Below, one piece after another: positions 18,517-27,799 of a stretch of DNA of 64,000 nt. Position 1 is the first letter of the stretch. Every line of letters begins with the position of its first letter. The notes under the pieces are model-generated. The model made no database searches, was not told the origin of the DNA, and saw only the letters and a list, made by a program, of their open reading frames with translations. Source of the DNA: Advenella mandrilli. GTDB taxonomy: Bacteria > Pseudomonadota > Gammaproteobacteria > Burkholderiales > Burkholderiaceae_B. The position numbers and the translations under genes are program-made. The stretch is from contig NZ_JAENGP010000010.1 of NCBI RefSeq assembly GCF_016595155.1, positions 62,001 through 126,000 of the forward strand, given 5' to 3'.

Positions 18517-19713
18517 TTATGCCGACAGTTTCAGGGCAATATGTTTAACCAACTGGCGTGAAGCAGCCAGTTTGGGCAGGGTGGGCAATTGTTGATGGCC
18601 GCTTTCTTCAAACAGAACCATAGTGGTGGAATCGGCATCCATGACATCCTGCGCCAGATTGCCTACCAGCAAGGGTATGTTTTTACGTTGTCGTTTGCTT
18701 TCGGCATATTCCAGCAGGTTTTCTGTTTCTGCCGCAAAACCAACGCACCATGGGCCATTTTCAAGGGCGGCAACCAAGGCAAGAATGTCTGGGTTGGGGG
18801 CAAATTCAAGATCCATACCGGTATTGTCGGTTTTCTTGATTTTGTTTTCCTGGAAGTTGCTGACATGCCAGTCGGCAACAGCGGCGACCGAGATGAAAAT
18901 GTCGGCATCATGGGCATGTTGCATAACCTGTTCATGCATTTGCCGGGCGGTGGTAACGGATATGCGCTGCACATCATAGGGGGATTCAAGCGCGGTTGGG
19001 CCGGAAACCAGGATAACCCGCGCACCGGCTTCGCGTGCCGCACGGGCAATGGCGTAACCCATTTTGCCGGAGGAGCGGTTGGTAATCATGCGAACCGGAT
19101 CAATGGGCTCGGCCGTGGGGCCAGCGGTAATTAACACGCATTTGCCACGTAACAGCTTTTCCTGAAAAAATGAGATGGTTTCATTCACGATTTCATGGGG
19201 TTCAAGCATGCGGCCACTGCCAGTTTCGCCGCAAGCCTGTGAGCCACTGCCAGGCCCCCAAACAGCAGTGTTGTCGTGCAACAGCTGTTGTATATTGCGC
19301 TGGGTTGCCGGGTGCGCCCACATTTCCCGGTTCATGGCCGGCACCACAATAAGGGGGCAATTGCCTTTAGCCAGACACAGGGTGGAAAGCAGGTCATCGG
19401 CCAGGCCATGACTGAGTTTTGCAATGAAGTCGGCACTGGCCGGTATGATAATAATGGCATCGGCTTGGCGGCTTAAATTAATATGCGCCATGCTATTGGC
19501 CATGCGGGCGTCCAGCGTTTCGGTATATACCGGGTTTCCCGACAGGGCCTGAAAGGTGGTGGGGGTGACGAATTGCGTAGCGGCATCAGTCATGACCACG
19601 GTAATATGGGCACCGTGATCCATTAGCCGGCGGGTAAGCTCTGCCGCCTTGTAGCAGGCAATGCCACCTGTAATACCCAATACGATGCGTTTGCCGGAAA
19701 GGTCTGGATTCAT
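18517..19713 (-). CDS. coaBC: Bifunctional phosphopantothenoylcysteine decarboxylase / phosphopantothenate-cysteine ligase
   Basis: CoaBC makes 4'-phosphopantetheine for coenzyme A. In this 398-residue protein the N-terminal flavoprotein decarboxylase (about 1-185) has [23 protein letters not shown] and the active-site Cys in [13 protein letters not shown]. The C-terminal CTP-dependent synthetase has [26 protein letters not shown] and FAAETENLL. Length matches E. coli (406). Its start overlaps the lspA stop by 4 bases. Confidence 0.96.
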   Translation of the reverse strand: MNPDLSGKRIVLGITGGIACYKAAELTRRLMDHGAHITVVMTDAATQFVTPTTFQALSGNPVYTETLDARMANSMAHINLSRQADAIIIIPASADFIAKLSHGLADDLLSTLCLAKGNCPLIVVPAMNREMWAHPATQRNIQQLLHDNTAVWGPGSGSQACGETGSGRMLEPHEIVNETISFFQEKLLRGKCVLITAGPTAEPIDPVRMITNRSSGKMGYAIARAAREAGARVILVSGPTALESPYDVQRISVTTARQMHEQVMQHAHDADIFISVAAVADWHVSNFQENKIKKTDNTGMDLEFAPNPDILALVAALENGPWCVGFAAETENLLEYAESKRQRKNIPLLVGNLAQDVMDADSTTMVLFEESGHQQLPTLPKLAASRQLVKHIALKLSA

Positions 19714-20222
19714 GCTTGCTCTTGTTTGGTACGACGAATACGAAGGATCTCATCAAGAATGAGAAAGACAGCCCCTATGGTAATACAAATATCCGCGACA
19801 TTGAAGGCGGGGAAATAGGCATTACCCCAATAAAACAAAAGAAAATCAATAACATGGCCGTAGGCTACGCGATCGATGACATTGCCCAGCGCACCGGCCA
19901 TGATAAGGGTAAGGGAAAAACAAAAGAACGTTTGTGCTTTATGTTTTTTTAACAAATACAGAATAAACCCGGTAGCGCCCAGACCTAGAACCAGGAAGAA
20001 CCAACGTTGCCAGCCGCCGCCATCGGCAAACAGGCTGAAAGCAGCGCCCTGGTTGTAAACCAGAATGAAATCAAAGAAAGGCAGGATATTCTGTCTTTCC
20101 AGATAGTCAAAATTGTGTTCAAAATACAGTTTGCTGGCCTGGTCTATAATAATCAGGAAAAAGGCACAGGCAACCCATATGCCATAGGCAACAGGTTGCT
20201 TGTTGTCATGCGGGTCAGGCAT
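19710..20222 (-). CDS. lspA: Lipoprotein signal peptidase (signal peptidase II)
   Basis: LspA cleaves prolipoproteins after lipidation in the inner membrane. From the ATG at 20222 it has 170 residues with four membrane helices. Catalytic aspartates are visible in [18 protein letters not shown] and [11 protein letters not shown]. The ATG at 20222 lies inside the end of ileS (8-base overlap); longer in-frame starts back to 20261 are less likely. ileS-lspA is a common bacterial pair. Confidence 0.95.
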   Translation of the reverse strand: MPDPHDNKQPVAYGIWVACAFFLIIIDQASKLYFEHNFDYLERQNILPFFDFILVYNQGAAFSLFADGGGWQRWFFLVLGLGATGFILYLLKKHKAQTFFCFSLTLIMAGALGNVIDRVAYGHVIDFLLFYWGNAYFPAFNVADICITIGAVFLILDEILRIRRTKQEQA

Positions 20223-23076
20223 ACTCACGGGCCTCGCCATCACCATGCAGGTTGTCAACACAGCGGGAACAAATACCAGGGTGCTCCGGGTGGCTGTTTA
20301 CATCTTCACGGTAGTGCCAGCAACGCTCACACTTCTCATGCTCAGACGGTGCAATTTCAAAACGGAGTTCTCCGTTTGCCGCATGCACGGTTGCCCGGGA
20401 AACAATGAAAATGAAGCGCAGGTCATCGTCCAGGCTTTGCAACCAGGCCAGGTCCTGTTCACTGGCATATATATCTACCTCGGCCTGCAGGGCGGAGCCA
20501 ATCTGGCCGGCACTGCGCAAGTCTTCAAGCTGTTTGTTCAGGTCGGCCCTGATTTCAAGCAGGCGAGACCATTTGGCGTTTAATGAATCACTGTCTGCCG
20601 GTACTGGAATATCATGGTAAACCTCGGTAAAGATGGTCATGCCATTGGCCAGGTCGGTGTTTTTCAGGGTGGATTCGCGCAGAACTGCCCAGGCTTCTTC
20701 TGCCGTAAACGACAGGATAGGAGCCATTAGTTTAAGCAGGCTGTAGGTAATATGCAGCAGGGCGGTTTGTGCAGAACGACGTGCCAGGCTGTCTTTGCCG
20801 CTGGTGTATAAACGGTCTTTCAGGGTATCTAGGTAAAATGCACCCAGGTCTTCCGAACAGAAAATCTGCAACCTTGCCACTGCAGGGTGAAAATTAAGCG
20901 CTTGGTAATTCGCCAGTACCTCATCTTGCATGGTTTTGGTAAAAGCCAGCGCATAGCGGTCTACCTCAAACATTTGCTCAAGGCTGACCATATCTTTGGC
21001 GGCGTCAAAATCATTCAGGTTGCCCAGCAGGAAGCACAGGGTATTGCGAATGCGACGATAGCTTTCAACCACGCGCTTGAGAATCTGGTCAGAGATGGAC
21101 AGTTCTCCGGAATAGTCGGTGGCGGCCGTCCACAGGCGGATGATTTCAGCACCTAAAGAGTCGGAAACTTTTTGTGGGGCAATCACGTTACCGACTGATT
21201 TGCTCATCTTCCGGCCCTGGCCATCGACCACAAAGCCATGGGTTAGCAAGCCCTTGTAGGGGGGCTGGCCAAACATCATTGAAGATGTTAGCAAGGAAGA
21301 GTGAAACCAGCCACGGTGTTGGTCGGAGCCTTCAAGATATAAGTCTGCCGGCCAGCGCAGGGTATCTGCATGAGAACCGTTGCAAACGTGATTTTTGCCA
21401 CCCATGACGGTAAAGTGCGTAGTGCCCGAATCAAACCAGACGTCAAGGGTATCACGATTTTTTTCGTATTGATCGGCTTCTTCACCCAGCAGTTCTTTGG
21501 GGTCCAGCGATTGCCAGGCTTCGATGCCTTCTTTTTCAACCCGTTGGGCCACCAGCTCCAGTAACTCTACACTGCGTGGATGGAGTTCGCCGGTTTCCTT
21601 GTGGACGAAGAAGGCCATGGGCACACCCCATTGGCGTTGACGTGACAAGGTCCAGTCGGGGCGGTTGGCAATCATGGCGTGCAGGCGTGCACGACCCCAT
21701 GCCGGATAAAAACTGGTGGCCTCAACGCCAGCCAGGGCTTTTTCACGCAGGGTAGCCGAGCCGTCGTTAGGCTGGCGGTCCATGCCGGCAAACCATTGGC
21801 TGGTGGCGCGGTAAATAACTGGGGTTTTGTGACGCCAGCAATGCATGTAGCTATGCTTCAGGGGCTCGACTTTAATAAGTGCGCCAGCCTGTTTCATGGT
21901 TTCTACAATTTTCGGGTTGGCATCCCAAATGGACAGGCCGCCAAACAAAGGCAGACTGCTGGCGTATTTGCCATCGGCCATGACCGGACCGATAATGTCA
22001 TCGTCTTTAATGCCATTGGCTTTGCAGGAGATAAAGTCTTCAATACCGTAAGCAGGGGCAGAGTGAACAATACCGGTACCGGCATCTACGGTAACGTAGT
22101 CACCCAGATACATGGGAGACAGGCGGTCATAACCGGCGTCGACCTGGTACAGGGGGTGATGAAAAGCAATGTGATCAAGTGCTGCACCCAGGCAGCTGGC
22201 TTCAATGGAGCCTTCCAGTTCCCAGGCGGCAAGGCAGGCTTCTACGCGGTCTGTGGCCAGCAGCAGCAACGGCCCTGTGGGCAGGGATGGCGTAACACGC
22301 ACCAGCGAGTATTCTAGCTCGGGGTGGATGTTAAGTGCCATGTTGGACGGAATCGTCCAGGGCGTGGTGGTCCAGATAACCACGGCACCGTCGTCAATAC
22401 GGTCCAGATTGAAGGCTTTAGCCAGTTTGTCTTTTTCAGCAAACGGGAAGGCAACATCAATCGCCGGATCTTTGCGATCCTGGTATTCAACCTCGGCTTC
22501 GGCCAGGGCAGAGCCACAGTCAAAGCACCAGTTGACGGGCTTGAGTCCACGGAAAATATAACCTTTGTCCAGAATATCGGCCAGGGCACGGATTTCATTG
22601 GCCTCGTTGGCAAAATTCATGGTGAGGTAAGGGTTGTCCCACTCGCCCAGCACGCCCAGGCGTTTGAAATCTTTACGCTGGCGGTCTATTTGTTCATAAG
22701 CATAGGCACGGGCCTTGGCTTGCACTTCGGCCACAGGCAGGTGTTTGCCGAATTTTTTCTCGATCTGGATCTCGATGGGCATGCCATGGCAGTCCCAGCC
22801 GGGGACGTAAGGGGCATCGTAACCAGCCATGTTGCGGCTTTTTAGAATGATGTCTTTAAGGATTTTGTTAACCGCGTGGCCAATATGAATATCACCGTTG
22901 GCATACGGCGGGCCGTCATGCAAAATAAACGTTGGACGGCCTTTGCTGGCCTCGCGAATAGCTTCGTAAACTTTATTTTCTTCCCATTGTTTAACCCATT
23001 CAGGTTCGCGTTTAGGCAGATTTCCACGCATAGGGAAAGATGTTTCGGGCAAATTTAAAGTGTTTTTATAGTCCAT
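20215..23076 (-). CDS. ileS: Isoleucyl-tRNA synthetase
   Basis: This class I synthetase charges tRNA-Ile in the cytoplasm. From the ATG at 23076 ([20 protein letters not shown]) it has 953 residues (E. coli 938). HIGH occurs in [11 protein letters not shown] and the KMSKS loop in [11 protein letters not shown]. The CP1 editing domain and the C-terminal zinc site ([18 protein letters not shown]) are complete. The chosen ATG overlaps the ribF end by 11 bases; a further 16 upstream codons are open but unlike the family. No T-box or other leader is visible. Confidence 0.97.
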   Translation of the reverse strand: MDYKNTLNLPETSFPMRGNLPKREPEWVKQWEENKVYEAIREASKGRPTFILHDGPPYANGDIHIGHAVNKILKDIILKSRNMAGYDAPYVPGWDCHGMPIEIQIEKKFGKHLPVAEVQAKARAYAYEQIDRQRKDFKRLGVLGEWDNPYLTMNFANEANEIRALADILDKGYIFRGLKPVNWCFDCGSALAEAEVEYQDRKDPAIDVAFPFAEKDKLAKAFNLDRIDDGAVVIWTTTPWTIPSNMALNIHPELEYSLVRVTPSLPTGPLLLLATDRVEACLAAWELEGSIEASCLGAALDHIAFHHPLYQVDAGYDRLSPMYLGDYVTVDAGTGIVHSAPAYGIEDFISCKANGIKDDDIIGPVMADGKYASSLPLFGGLSIWDANPKIVETMKQAGALIKVEPLKHSYMHCWRHKTPVIYRATSQWFAGMDRQPNDGSATLREKALAGVEATSFYPAWGRARLHAMIANRPDWTLSRQRQWGVPMAFFVHKETGELHPRSVELLELVAQRVEKEGIEAWQSLDPKELLGEEADQYEKNRDTLDVWFDSGTTHFTVMGGKNHVCNGSHADTLRWPADLYLEGSDQHRGWFHSSLLTSSMMFGQPPYKGLLTHGFVVDGQGRKMSKSVGNVIAPQKVSDSLGAEIIRLWTAATDYSGELSISDQILKRVVESYRRIRNTLCFLLGNLNDFDAAKDMVSLEQMFEVDRYALAFTKTMQDEVLANYQALNFHPAVARLQIFCSEDLGAFYLDTLKDRLYTSGKDSLARRSAQTALLHITYSLLKLMAPILSFTAEEAWAVLRESTLKNTDLANGMTIFTEVYHDIPVPADSDSLNAKWSRLLEIRADLNKQLEDLRSAGQIGSALQAEVDIYASEQDLAWLQSLDDDLRFIFIVSRATVHAANGELRFEIAPSEHEKCERCWHYREDVNSHPEHPGICSRCVDNLHGDGEAREYA

Positions 23077-24031
23077 GGACAGCAAAATAGTTACGAGCGA
23101 TGCGCTCATCGTTACGGATGGCATCGATCATTGTGGGTAAATTGGGAAATTTTTCTTCGTCCCGCACATAGTGCAGGAATGAGACAGTAATAAGTTTACC
23201 GTATGCCGATACGGTTTTATCCAGAATATGCACTTCGAGCAATACTTTGCCGTCGGATTCGACGGTAGGCCGTACGCCCAGGCTTGCAATCCCGGGTAAC
23301 AGTTGCCCGTCAAGGCCCTTGACGGAAACCACATAAATGCCCGAACGTAAGGCACAACGCGGCATGGCACGCAGGTTTAGGGTTGGGTAGCCGATAGTGC
23401 GGCCCAGTTTTTTGCCGTGAATGACATGACCACTGATTTCATACGGACGCCCCAGATAACTGTTGGCGCGATCAAGATCGCCAAAAGCCAGTGCATTGCG
23501 CAGCTCGGTGCTTGAATAGCGCTGGTTTTGTTTATCCAGTACATCTTCAAGTGTTTCCACTTCAAAACCGAAGTGGGAAGAGGCATCGCGCAATAGTGCA
23601 ATATTACCGCTGCGTTTTTTGCCAAAACGAAAGTCAACGCCTACGTACAGCCATTTTGTTTTCAATCGGCGTACCAGAATATCTTCAATGAACTGTTCGG
23701 CACTAAGGGTGGCAAATTGTTGATTGAAACGGTTCAGGAAAACCTGTTCTATGCCGGCATCGGCCAGTGCGGTAATTTTATCGCGCAGGGGTGAAATGCG
23801 TGTGGGGGCCAGTTCGGGGCGCTGTTCGCGAAAGGCAAAGTATTCCCTGGGGTGTGGCAAAAATGTCATGACCGAGGGAACCAGTTTTTTTTGCTCGGCT
23901 ACCTGGACGACGCGCTCAAGCAGGCGCTGGTGCCCCAGATGGACCCCATCGAAGTTGCCAATGGTGAGCGCGCTTTCCCGTTGTTGGGAAGCGGGGAAAG
24001 CATTACGATAAAGATTAATAGTATTTTTCAC
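23066..24031 (-). CDS. ribF: Bifunctional riboflavin kinase / FAD synthetase
   Basis: RibF converts riboflavin to FMN and FAD. The 321-residue protein has the N-terminal nucleotidyltransferase motif [16 protein letters not shown] and the ISPLRDK and [13 protein letters not shown] blocks. The C-terminal kinase has [11 protein letters not shown] and SGIYVV. Size is normal. It is the first gene of ribF-ileS-lspA-coaBC on the minus strand, divergent from purN with a 47-base gap. Confidence 0.96.
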   Translation of the reverse strand: MKNTINLYRNAFPASQQRESALTIGNFDGVHLGHQRLLERVVQVAEQKKLVPSVMTFLPHPREYFAFREQRPELAPTRISPLRDKITALADAGIEQVFLNRFNQQFATLSAEQFIEDILVRRLKTKWLYVGVDFRFGKKRSGNIALLRDASSHFGFEVETLEDVLDKQNQRYSSTELRNALAFGDLDRANSYLGRPYEISGHVIHGKKLGRTIGYPTLNLRAMPRCALRSGIYVVSVKGLDGQLLPGIASLGVRPTVESDGKVLLEVHILDKTVSAYGKLITVSFLHYVRDEEKFPNLPTMIDAIRNDERIARNYFAVHGL

Positions 24032-24078
24032 GAATAACAGTTTACAATTTTACGCTTCATTAAGAAGGAAGTTATGCT

Positions 24079-24741
24079 GTGACTGTTGTAAATCAATCAC
24101 CCAAACGTTTTGTTCTGCTGATTTCGGGCCGTGGTTCGAATATGCAGGCTATTGTTACTATGGCCAAAAACCGGCCTGATATTCATGTTGCGGCTGTTAT
24201 TTCCCACTCAAGGAACAGCAAGGGCCTTGAATGGGCCAAAGAGCAGGGTATTAATGTACACGAAATCCTGAACAAGGATTATGATTCGCGCGAATCATTT
24301 GATCAAGCCCTGCAGGAAATTATTGACACCCATCAGCCTGATTATGTATTGCTGGCCGGTTTCATGCGCATCCTTACCGAAAAATTCGTGCGTCATTACC
24401 ACGGTCGACTGATTAATATCCATCCCTCCCTGTTGCCATCCTTTCCCGGACTGGATACGCACCAGCAAGCCCTGGATGCCGGCGTATTGTTACACGGGTG
24501 CACGATTCATTTTGTGACGCCCGTACTGGATCATGGTCCTATTATTGCCCAGTCGGCAGTGCCGGTGCTGAAAACAGATAGCGCGGATGCGCTGGCGCAA
24601 CGGGTTCTGGGTATGGAGCACATAATGTTTCCTGCCGTGGTGGGCTATTTGGCAGAAGATATCGTAGAACTGGGCGATAATGGCAAGGTTATTTATAAAC
24701 GTGAAGTGCCCTCACTGTTCATGTTTTCAGAAAAAGGATAA
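24079..24741 (+). CDS. purN: Phosphoribosylglycinamide formyltransferase 1
   Basis: PurN transfers a formyl group from 10-formyl-THF to GAR in purine synthesis. The 220-residue protein shows LISGRGSNMQAI, LLAGFMRIL, NIHPSLLPSFPGLDTHQQAL and the HGCTIHFVTPVLDHGPIIAQ block that holds the catalytic His and Asp. The start is GTG with AAGGAAG spaced about 8 bases upstream. The only nearby ATG (24074) reads into an immediate stop. Six bases separate it from the next gene. Confidence 0.95.
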   Translation: MTVVNQSPKRFVLLISGRGSNMQAIVTMAKNRPDIHVAAVISHSRNSKGLEWAKEQGINVHEILNKDYDSRESFDQALQEIIDTHQPDYVLLAGFMRILTEKFVRHYHGRLINIHPSLLPSFPGLDTHQQALDAGVLLHGCTIHFVTPVLDHGPIIAQSAVPVLKTDSADALAQRVLGMEHIMFPAVVGYLAEDIVELGDNGKVIYKREVPSLFMFSEKG

Positions 24742-24746
24742 TTAAA

Positions 24747-26321
24747 ATGAGATCAAGTGCCACCTCACGCAACCGGCAGGGTTCTGCCGGCAGAAAAAAA
24801 GGCCCTGAAAAACCGTTTGTTAAAACGCCGGTTTATGCCGTACGCATAGAACAGGTTAAAACGGTTTTTGCCGAAGTGCAAAAATGGAAGTTCCCGGCAG
24901 ATTCGGTATTGTCTGCCTGGTTTCGAATGAACAAGTCGCTGGGTAGTCGTGATCGTGCCGAAGTGGCCGAAGCCGTCTATGACATTCTTCGCAACCTGCG
25001 CCGTTATCGGCAATTTTCCGAAAGTGGCGTTGGTTCATCGTTGCAACGTTTGGCTATTCTGGGACTGTCTTCAACCCTGGGGCACGACGCCATCCGGGCT
25101 GTCATTACCGAAGATGAAAATGCCTGGCTTGAGCATTTGCAAACCATAGACCAGAATGCCTTGTCACCTGCCGTTCGGGGCAGCCTGCCTGATTGGTTAT
25201 ATGAGTACTTCAGCAAGCTTGACAATGCCGAGTCCCTGATTGCCGCCCTTAATGAAAAGGCGCCCCTTGATTTGCGCGTTAATAGTTTCAAGACCGACCG
25301 TGAAACGGTGCTGGCCGCTTTCAAAGATTCACCGGCAGAGCCGTTCGAGCCACAGCCCACCCCGTATTCCCCATGGGGTATACGCCTGAAAGGGAAGCCG
25401 GCCATTAATCGCTGGCCTTTGTTTGAAAACGGCTCACTGGAAGTGCAGGATGAAGGTAGCCAAATCCTGGGGATGCTGGTTAGCCCGCGTCGGGGCGAGA
25501 TGGTGATCGATTTTTGTGCGGGGGCGGGTGGTAAAACCCTTCTGTTGGGTGCGCTTATGCGTTCAACCGGTCGCCTTTACGCTTTTGATGTGTCAGCGGG
25601 GCGTTTGGCAAAAGCCAAGCCACGCGTTGCCCGCAGTGGCCTGTCCAATGTTACCCCGGTTGTGATTACCAGTGAAAACGATGCCCGCGTTAAACGTTTG
25701 GCTGGTAAGGCGCATCGTGTGCTGGTCGATGCACCGTGTACCGGGATGGGTACTTTGCGTCGCAACCCAGACCTGAAGTGGCGGCAGTCACCCAAAGATG
25801 TGGCTGAATTGACGGCCATGCAGGCAAGTATTTTGGTCAGCGCTTCGCGTTGCGTTGCGCCCGGTGGACGCCTGGTTTATTCAACCTGCAGTGTTCTGCC
25901 CGAGGAAAACGAGCAGCAGATTGAGCAGTTCTTGCAAAACCACCCGGACTTTACACTGCTTCATGTGAATGAGGTGCTGGGAGATCGTTGCCCCAATCTG
26001 GTCATGGAAAATGAATACCTTCACCTGCGTCCGGATGTTCACGGTACAGACGGCTTTTTTGCTGCAGTGCTTGAACGCCGGAAAAAAGACGAGGTAGCTG
26101 TAAAAAAAGAGGCCGCTGAAAAGGTTTCTGTTGCGAAAGCGTCAAGCGAAGATGTGGCGGCTGTCTCTAATGAAACGGCGGAAACGGAAGAAGCTGTGGC
26201 AAGTAGTGAAATTGCAGAAACGGCAACCGAAGCAACCTCACCAGAAGCAACTGTGACAGAAGCAACTGAAACAATAAGCGCAAACAAAGACAAGTCTGTA
26301 AAAGATAAGCTGTCGTCGTAA
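24747..26321 (+). CDS. RsmB/NOP family RNA m5C methyltransferase with acidic C-terminal tail
   Basis: The 524-residue protein contains a NusB-like N-terminal helical part and an SAM methyltransferase core: DEGSQILGML, DFCAGAGGKTLLLGALM (SAM loop), VDAPCTGMGTLRRNPDLKW with one catalytic Cys, and YSTCSVLPEENE with the nucleophile Cys. This is the RsmB/NOP2 class, which methylates cytosine-5 in rRNA. The core ends at about 445. The last 75 or so residues are a low-complexity Ala/Glu/Thr/Val/Ser tail, not part of the usual fold. A good terminator follows. Confidence 0.88.
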   Translation: MRSSATSRNRQGSAGRKKGPEKPFVKTPVYAVRIEQVKTVFAEVQKWKFPADSVLSAWFRMNKSLGSRDRAEVAEAVYDILRNLRRYRQFSESGVGSSLQRLAILGLSSTLGHDAIRAVITEDENAWLEHLQTIDQNALSPAVRGSLPDWLYEYFSKLDNAESLIAALNEKAPLDLRVNSFKTDRETVLAAFKDSPAEPFEPQPTPYSPWGIRLKGKPAINRWPLFENGSLEVQDEGSQILGMLVSPRRGEMVIDFCAGAGGKTLLLGALMRSTGRLYAFDVSAGRLAKAKPRVARSGLSNVTPVVITSENDARVKRLAGKAHRVLVDAPCTGMGTLRRNPDLKWRQSPKDVAELTAMQASILVSASRCVAPGGRLVYSTCSVLPEENEQQIEQFLQNHPDFTLLHVNEVLGDRCPNLVMENEYLHLRPDVHGTDGFFAAVLERRKKDEVAVKKEAAEKVSVAKASSEDVAAVSNETAETEEAVASSEIAETATEATSPEATVTEATETISANKDKSVKDKLSS

Positions 26322-26330
26322 GTAATTTAA

Positions 26331-26377
26331 AATGGCTGATTTCCATCTCGACAGAATGGAAATTAGTCATTTTTTTT
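26331..26377 (+). terminator. Intrinsic terminator after the RsmB-type gene
   Basis: AATGGCTGATTTCCAT (26331-26346) pairs with ATGGAAATTAGTCATT (26356-26371) with a G-T pair and one mismatch, followed by a run of eight T. The rest of the gap to 26593 is AT-rich and holds no gene I can support. Confidence 0.85.
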
Positions 26378-26593
26378 GCGTTGCATTTATAAACATGCAA
26401 TAATGATTCATTAATCAAATCAATCTGTTATTAGGTTTTTTAATTCTTTTAATAGATTTGTACAATCATATTTTTTCAGCATGATGGTAATCATCTGAAG
26501 CAAGTAACCAGGGCTGGAACAGAACTTTTTTTCTGTATGTCATTCCAATCCTGAACACTGAAGCAAACGTTTTTAGGAGACCTGGTAAGGTTT

Positions 26594-27799
26594 ATGGATA
26601 ATATTCTTAATTTTGTGGCGGGTGGTTTATTGCAACTGTCCTGGTGGCAAGTTATTCTTGTCACGCTGGTTCTTACGCATATCACCATTGTTGCAGTCAC
26701 TGTTTTTCTGCATCGCAACCAGACTCATCGTGGTCTGGATCTTCATCCCATTATTTCTCATTTTTTCCGCTTGTGGTTGTGGCTTACCACCGGTATGGTT
26801 ACCAAGGAATGGGTGGCCATTCATCGCAAACACCATGCAAAATGCGAGAAAGAAGGTGATCCGCATTCGCCTGTTGTGTATGGCATAGAAAAAGTAATGT
26901 GGCAAGGGGCAGAGCTGTACCGTGAAGAATCTGCCAATGAGGAAACCCTCAAACGTTACGGTCACGGAACCCCCGATGACTGGCTTGAGCGTAATATCTA
27001 CACTCGTCATTCCGGCTTGGGTATTATTTTGACCTTGATTGTAGACGTGTTGTTATTTGGGGCTGCCGGTTTGGCGGTCTGGGCCGTGCAAATGGCCTGG
27101 ATCCCATTCTGGGCGGCCGGTGTGGTAAACGGCCTGGGCCACTATATTGGTTATCGTAATTTTTCCAGCCCGGATACCAGTACAAACCTGTTCCCGATTG
27201 GCATTATTATTGGGGGCGAAGAACTGCACAATAACCACCATGCTTATGGTACATCGGCCAAGTTTTCCAGCAAGTGGTATGAGTTTGACATTGGCTGGCT
27301 GTATATCAAGCTAATGAGTTATGTGGGCCTGGCCAAAGTGCGTAAAGTGGCCCCTAAATTAAAACTTGAACAAAAGCCTGATCTGGTCACTGAAAAAACC
27401 CTGCAAGGCGTGATCACTCACCGTTATGAAATCATGACCCGCTATGCAGATTTGCTTAAACAGGCGGCCCAGGCAGAAATTGAGCGCCTTAAAGGTGTAA
27501 AGGACAGCCTTAGTATCCAGCAGGCAGCCTTGCTGAAATCGGTTGCAGATCGCATTACCCAGGCAGAGCAGTCCCTGAAGCCAACTGAAAAAGAAGAGCT
27601 TGAGAACGCGCTGTCCCAGAATAAAGTCCTGGCAACCCTGGTGACTATGCGTGATGATCTTACGCGTGTTTGGGCAAGCTCTACGGCAAGCAGTGAACAA
27701 CTGTTGCAAGACTTGCAGGCCTGGTGTCAGCAAGCCCAGCAAAGTGGTATTCAGGGTCTTGAGCAATTCGCATTGCGCCTGAAACGTTACGCGGCATGA
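26594..27799 (+). CDS. Membrane acyl-CoA/fatty acid desaturase (DesB-like)
   Basis: This 401-residue protein has the three histidine boxes of membrane di-iron desaturases: HRNQTH, HRKHH and HNNHH, set among hydrophobic segments (ILVTLVLTHITIVAVTVFLH, FFRLWLWLTTGM, LGIILTLIVDVLLFG). The sequence around IHRKHHAKCEKEGDPHSPV resembles the Pseudomonas DesB type, which introduces a double bond into acyl-CoA. The C-terminal 140 residues are a helical, probably coiled extension, also seen in that type. AAGG lies 5 bases before the ATG. Its stop overlaps the uvrD start by 4 bases. Confidence 0.88.
   Translation: MDNILNFVAGGLLQLSWWQVILVTLVLTHITIVAVTVFLHRNQTHRGLDLHPIISHFFRLWLWLTTGMVTKEWVAIHRKHHAKCEKEGDPHSPVVYGIEKVMWQGAELYREESANEETLKRYGHGTPDDWLERNIYTRHSGLGIILTLIVDVLLFGAAGLAVWAVQMAWIPFWAAGVVNGLGHYIGYRNFSSPDTSTNLFPIGIIIGGEELHNNHHAYGTSAKFSSKWYEFDIGWLYIKLMSYVGLAKVRKVAPKLKLEQKPDLVTEKTLQGVITHRYEIMTRYADLLKQAAQAEIERLKGVKDSLSIQQAALLKSVADRITQAEQSLKPTEKEELENALSQNKVLATLVTMRDDLTRVWASSTASSEQLLQDLQAWCQQAQQSGIQGLEQFALRLKRYAA

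Noticed and set aside
20223-20261. Longer N-terminus for LspA
   Set aside because: The extra 13 residues lie in ileS coding sequence and are unlike LspA. The ATG at 20222 gives the family length.
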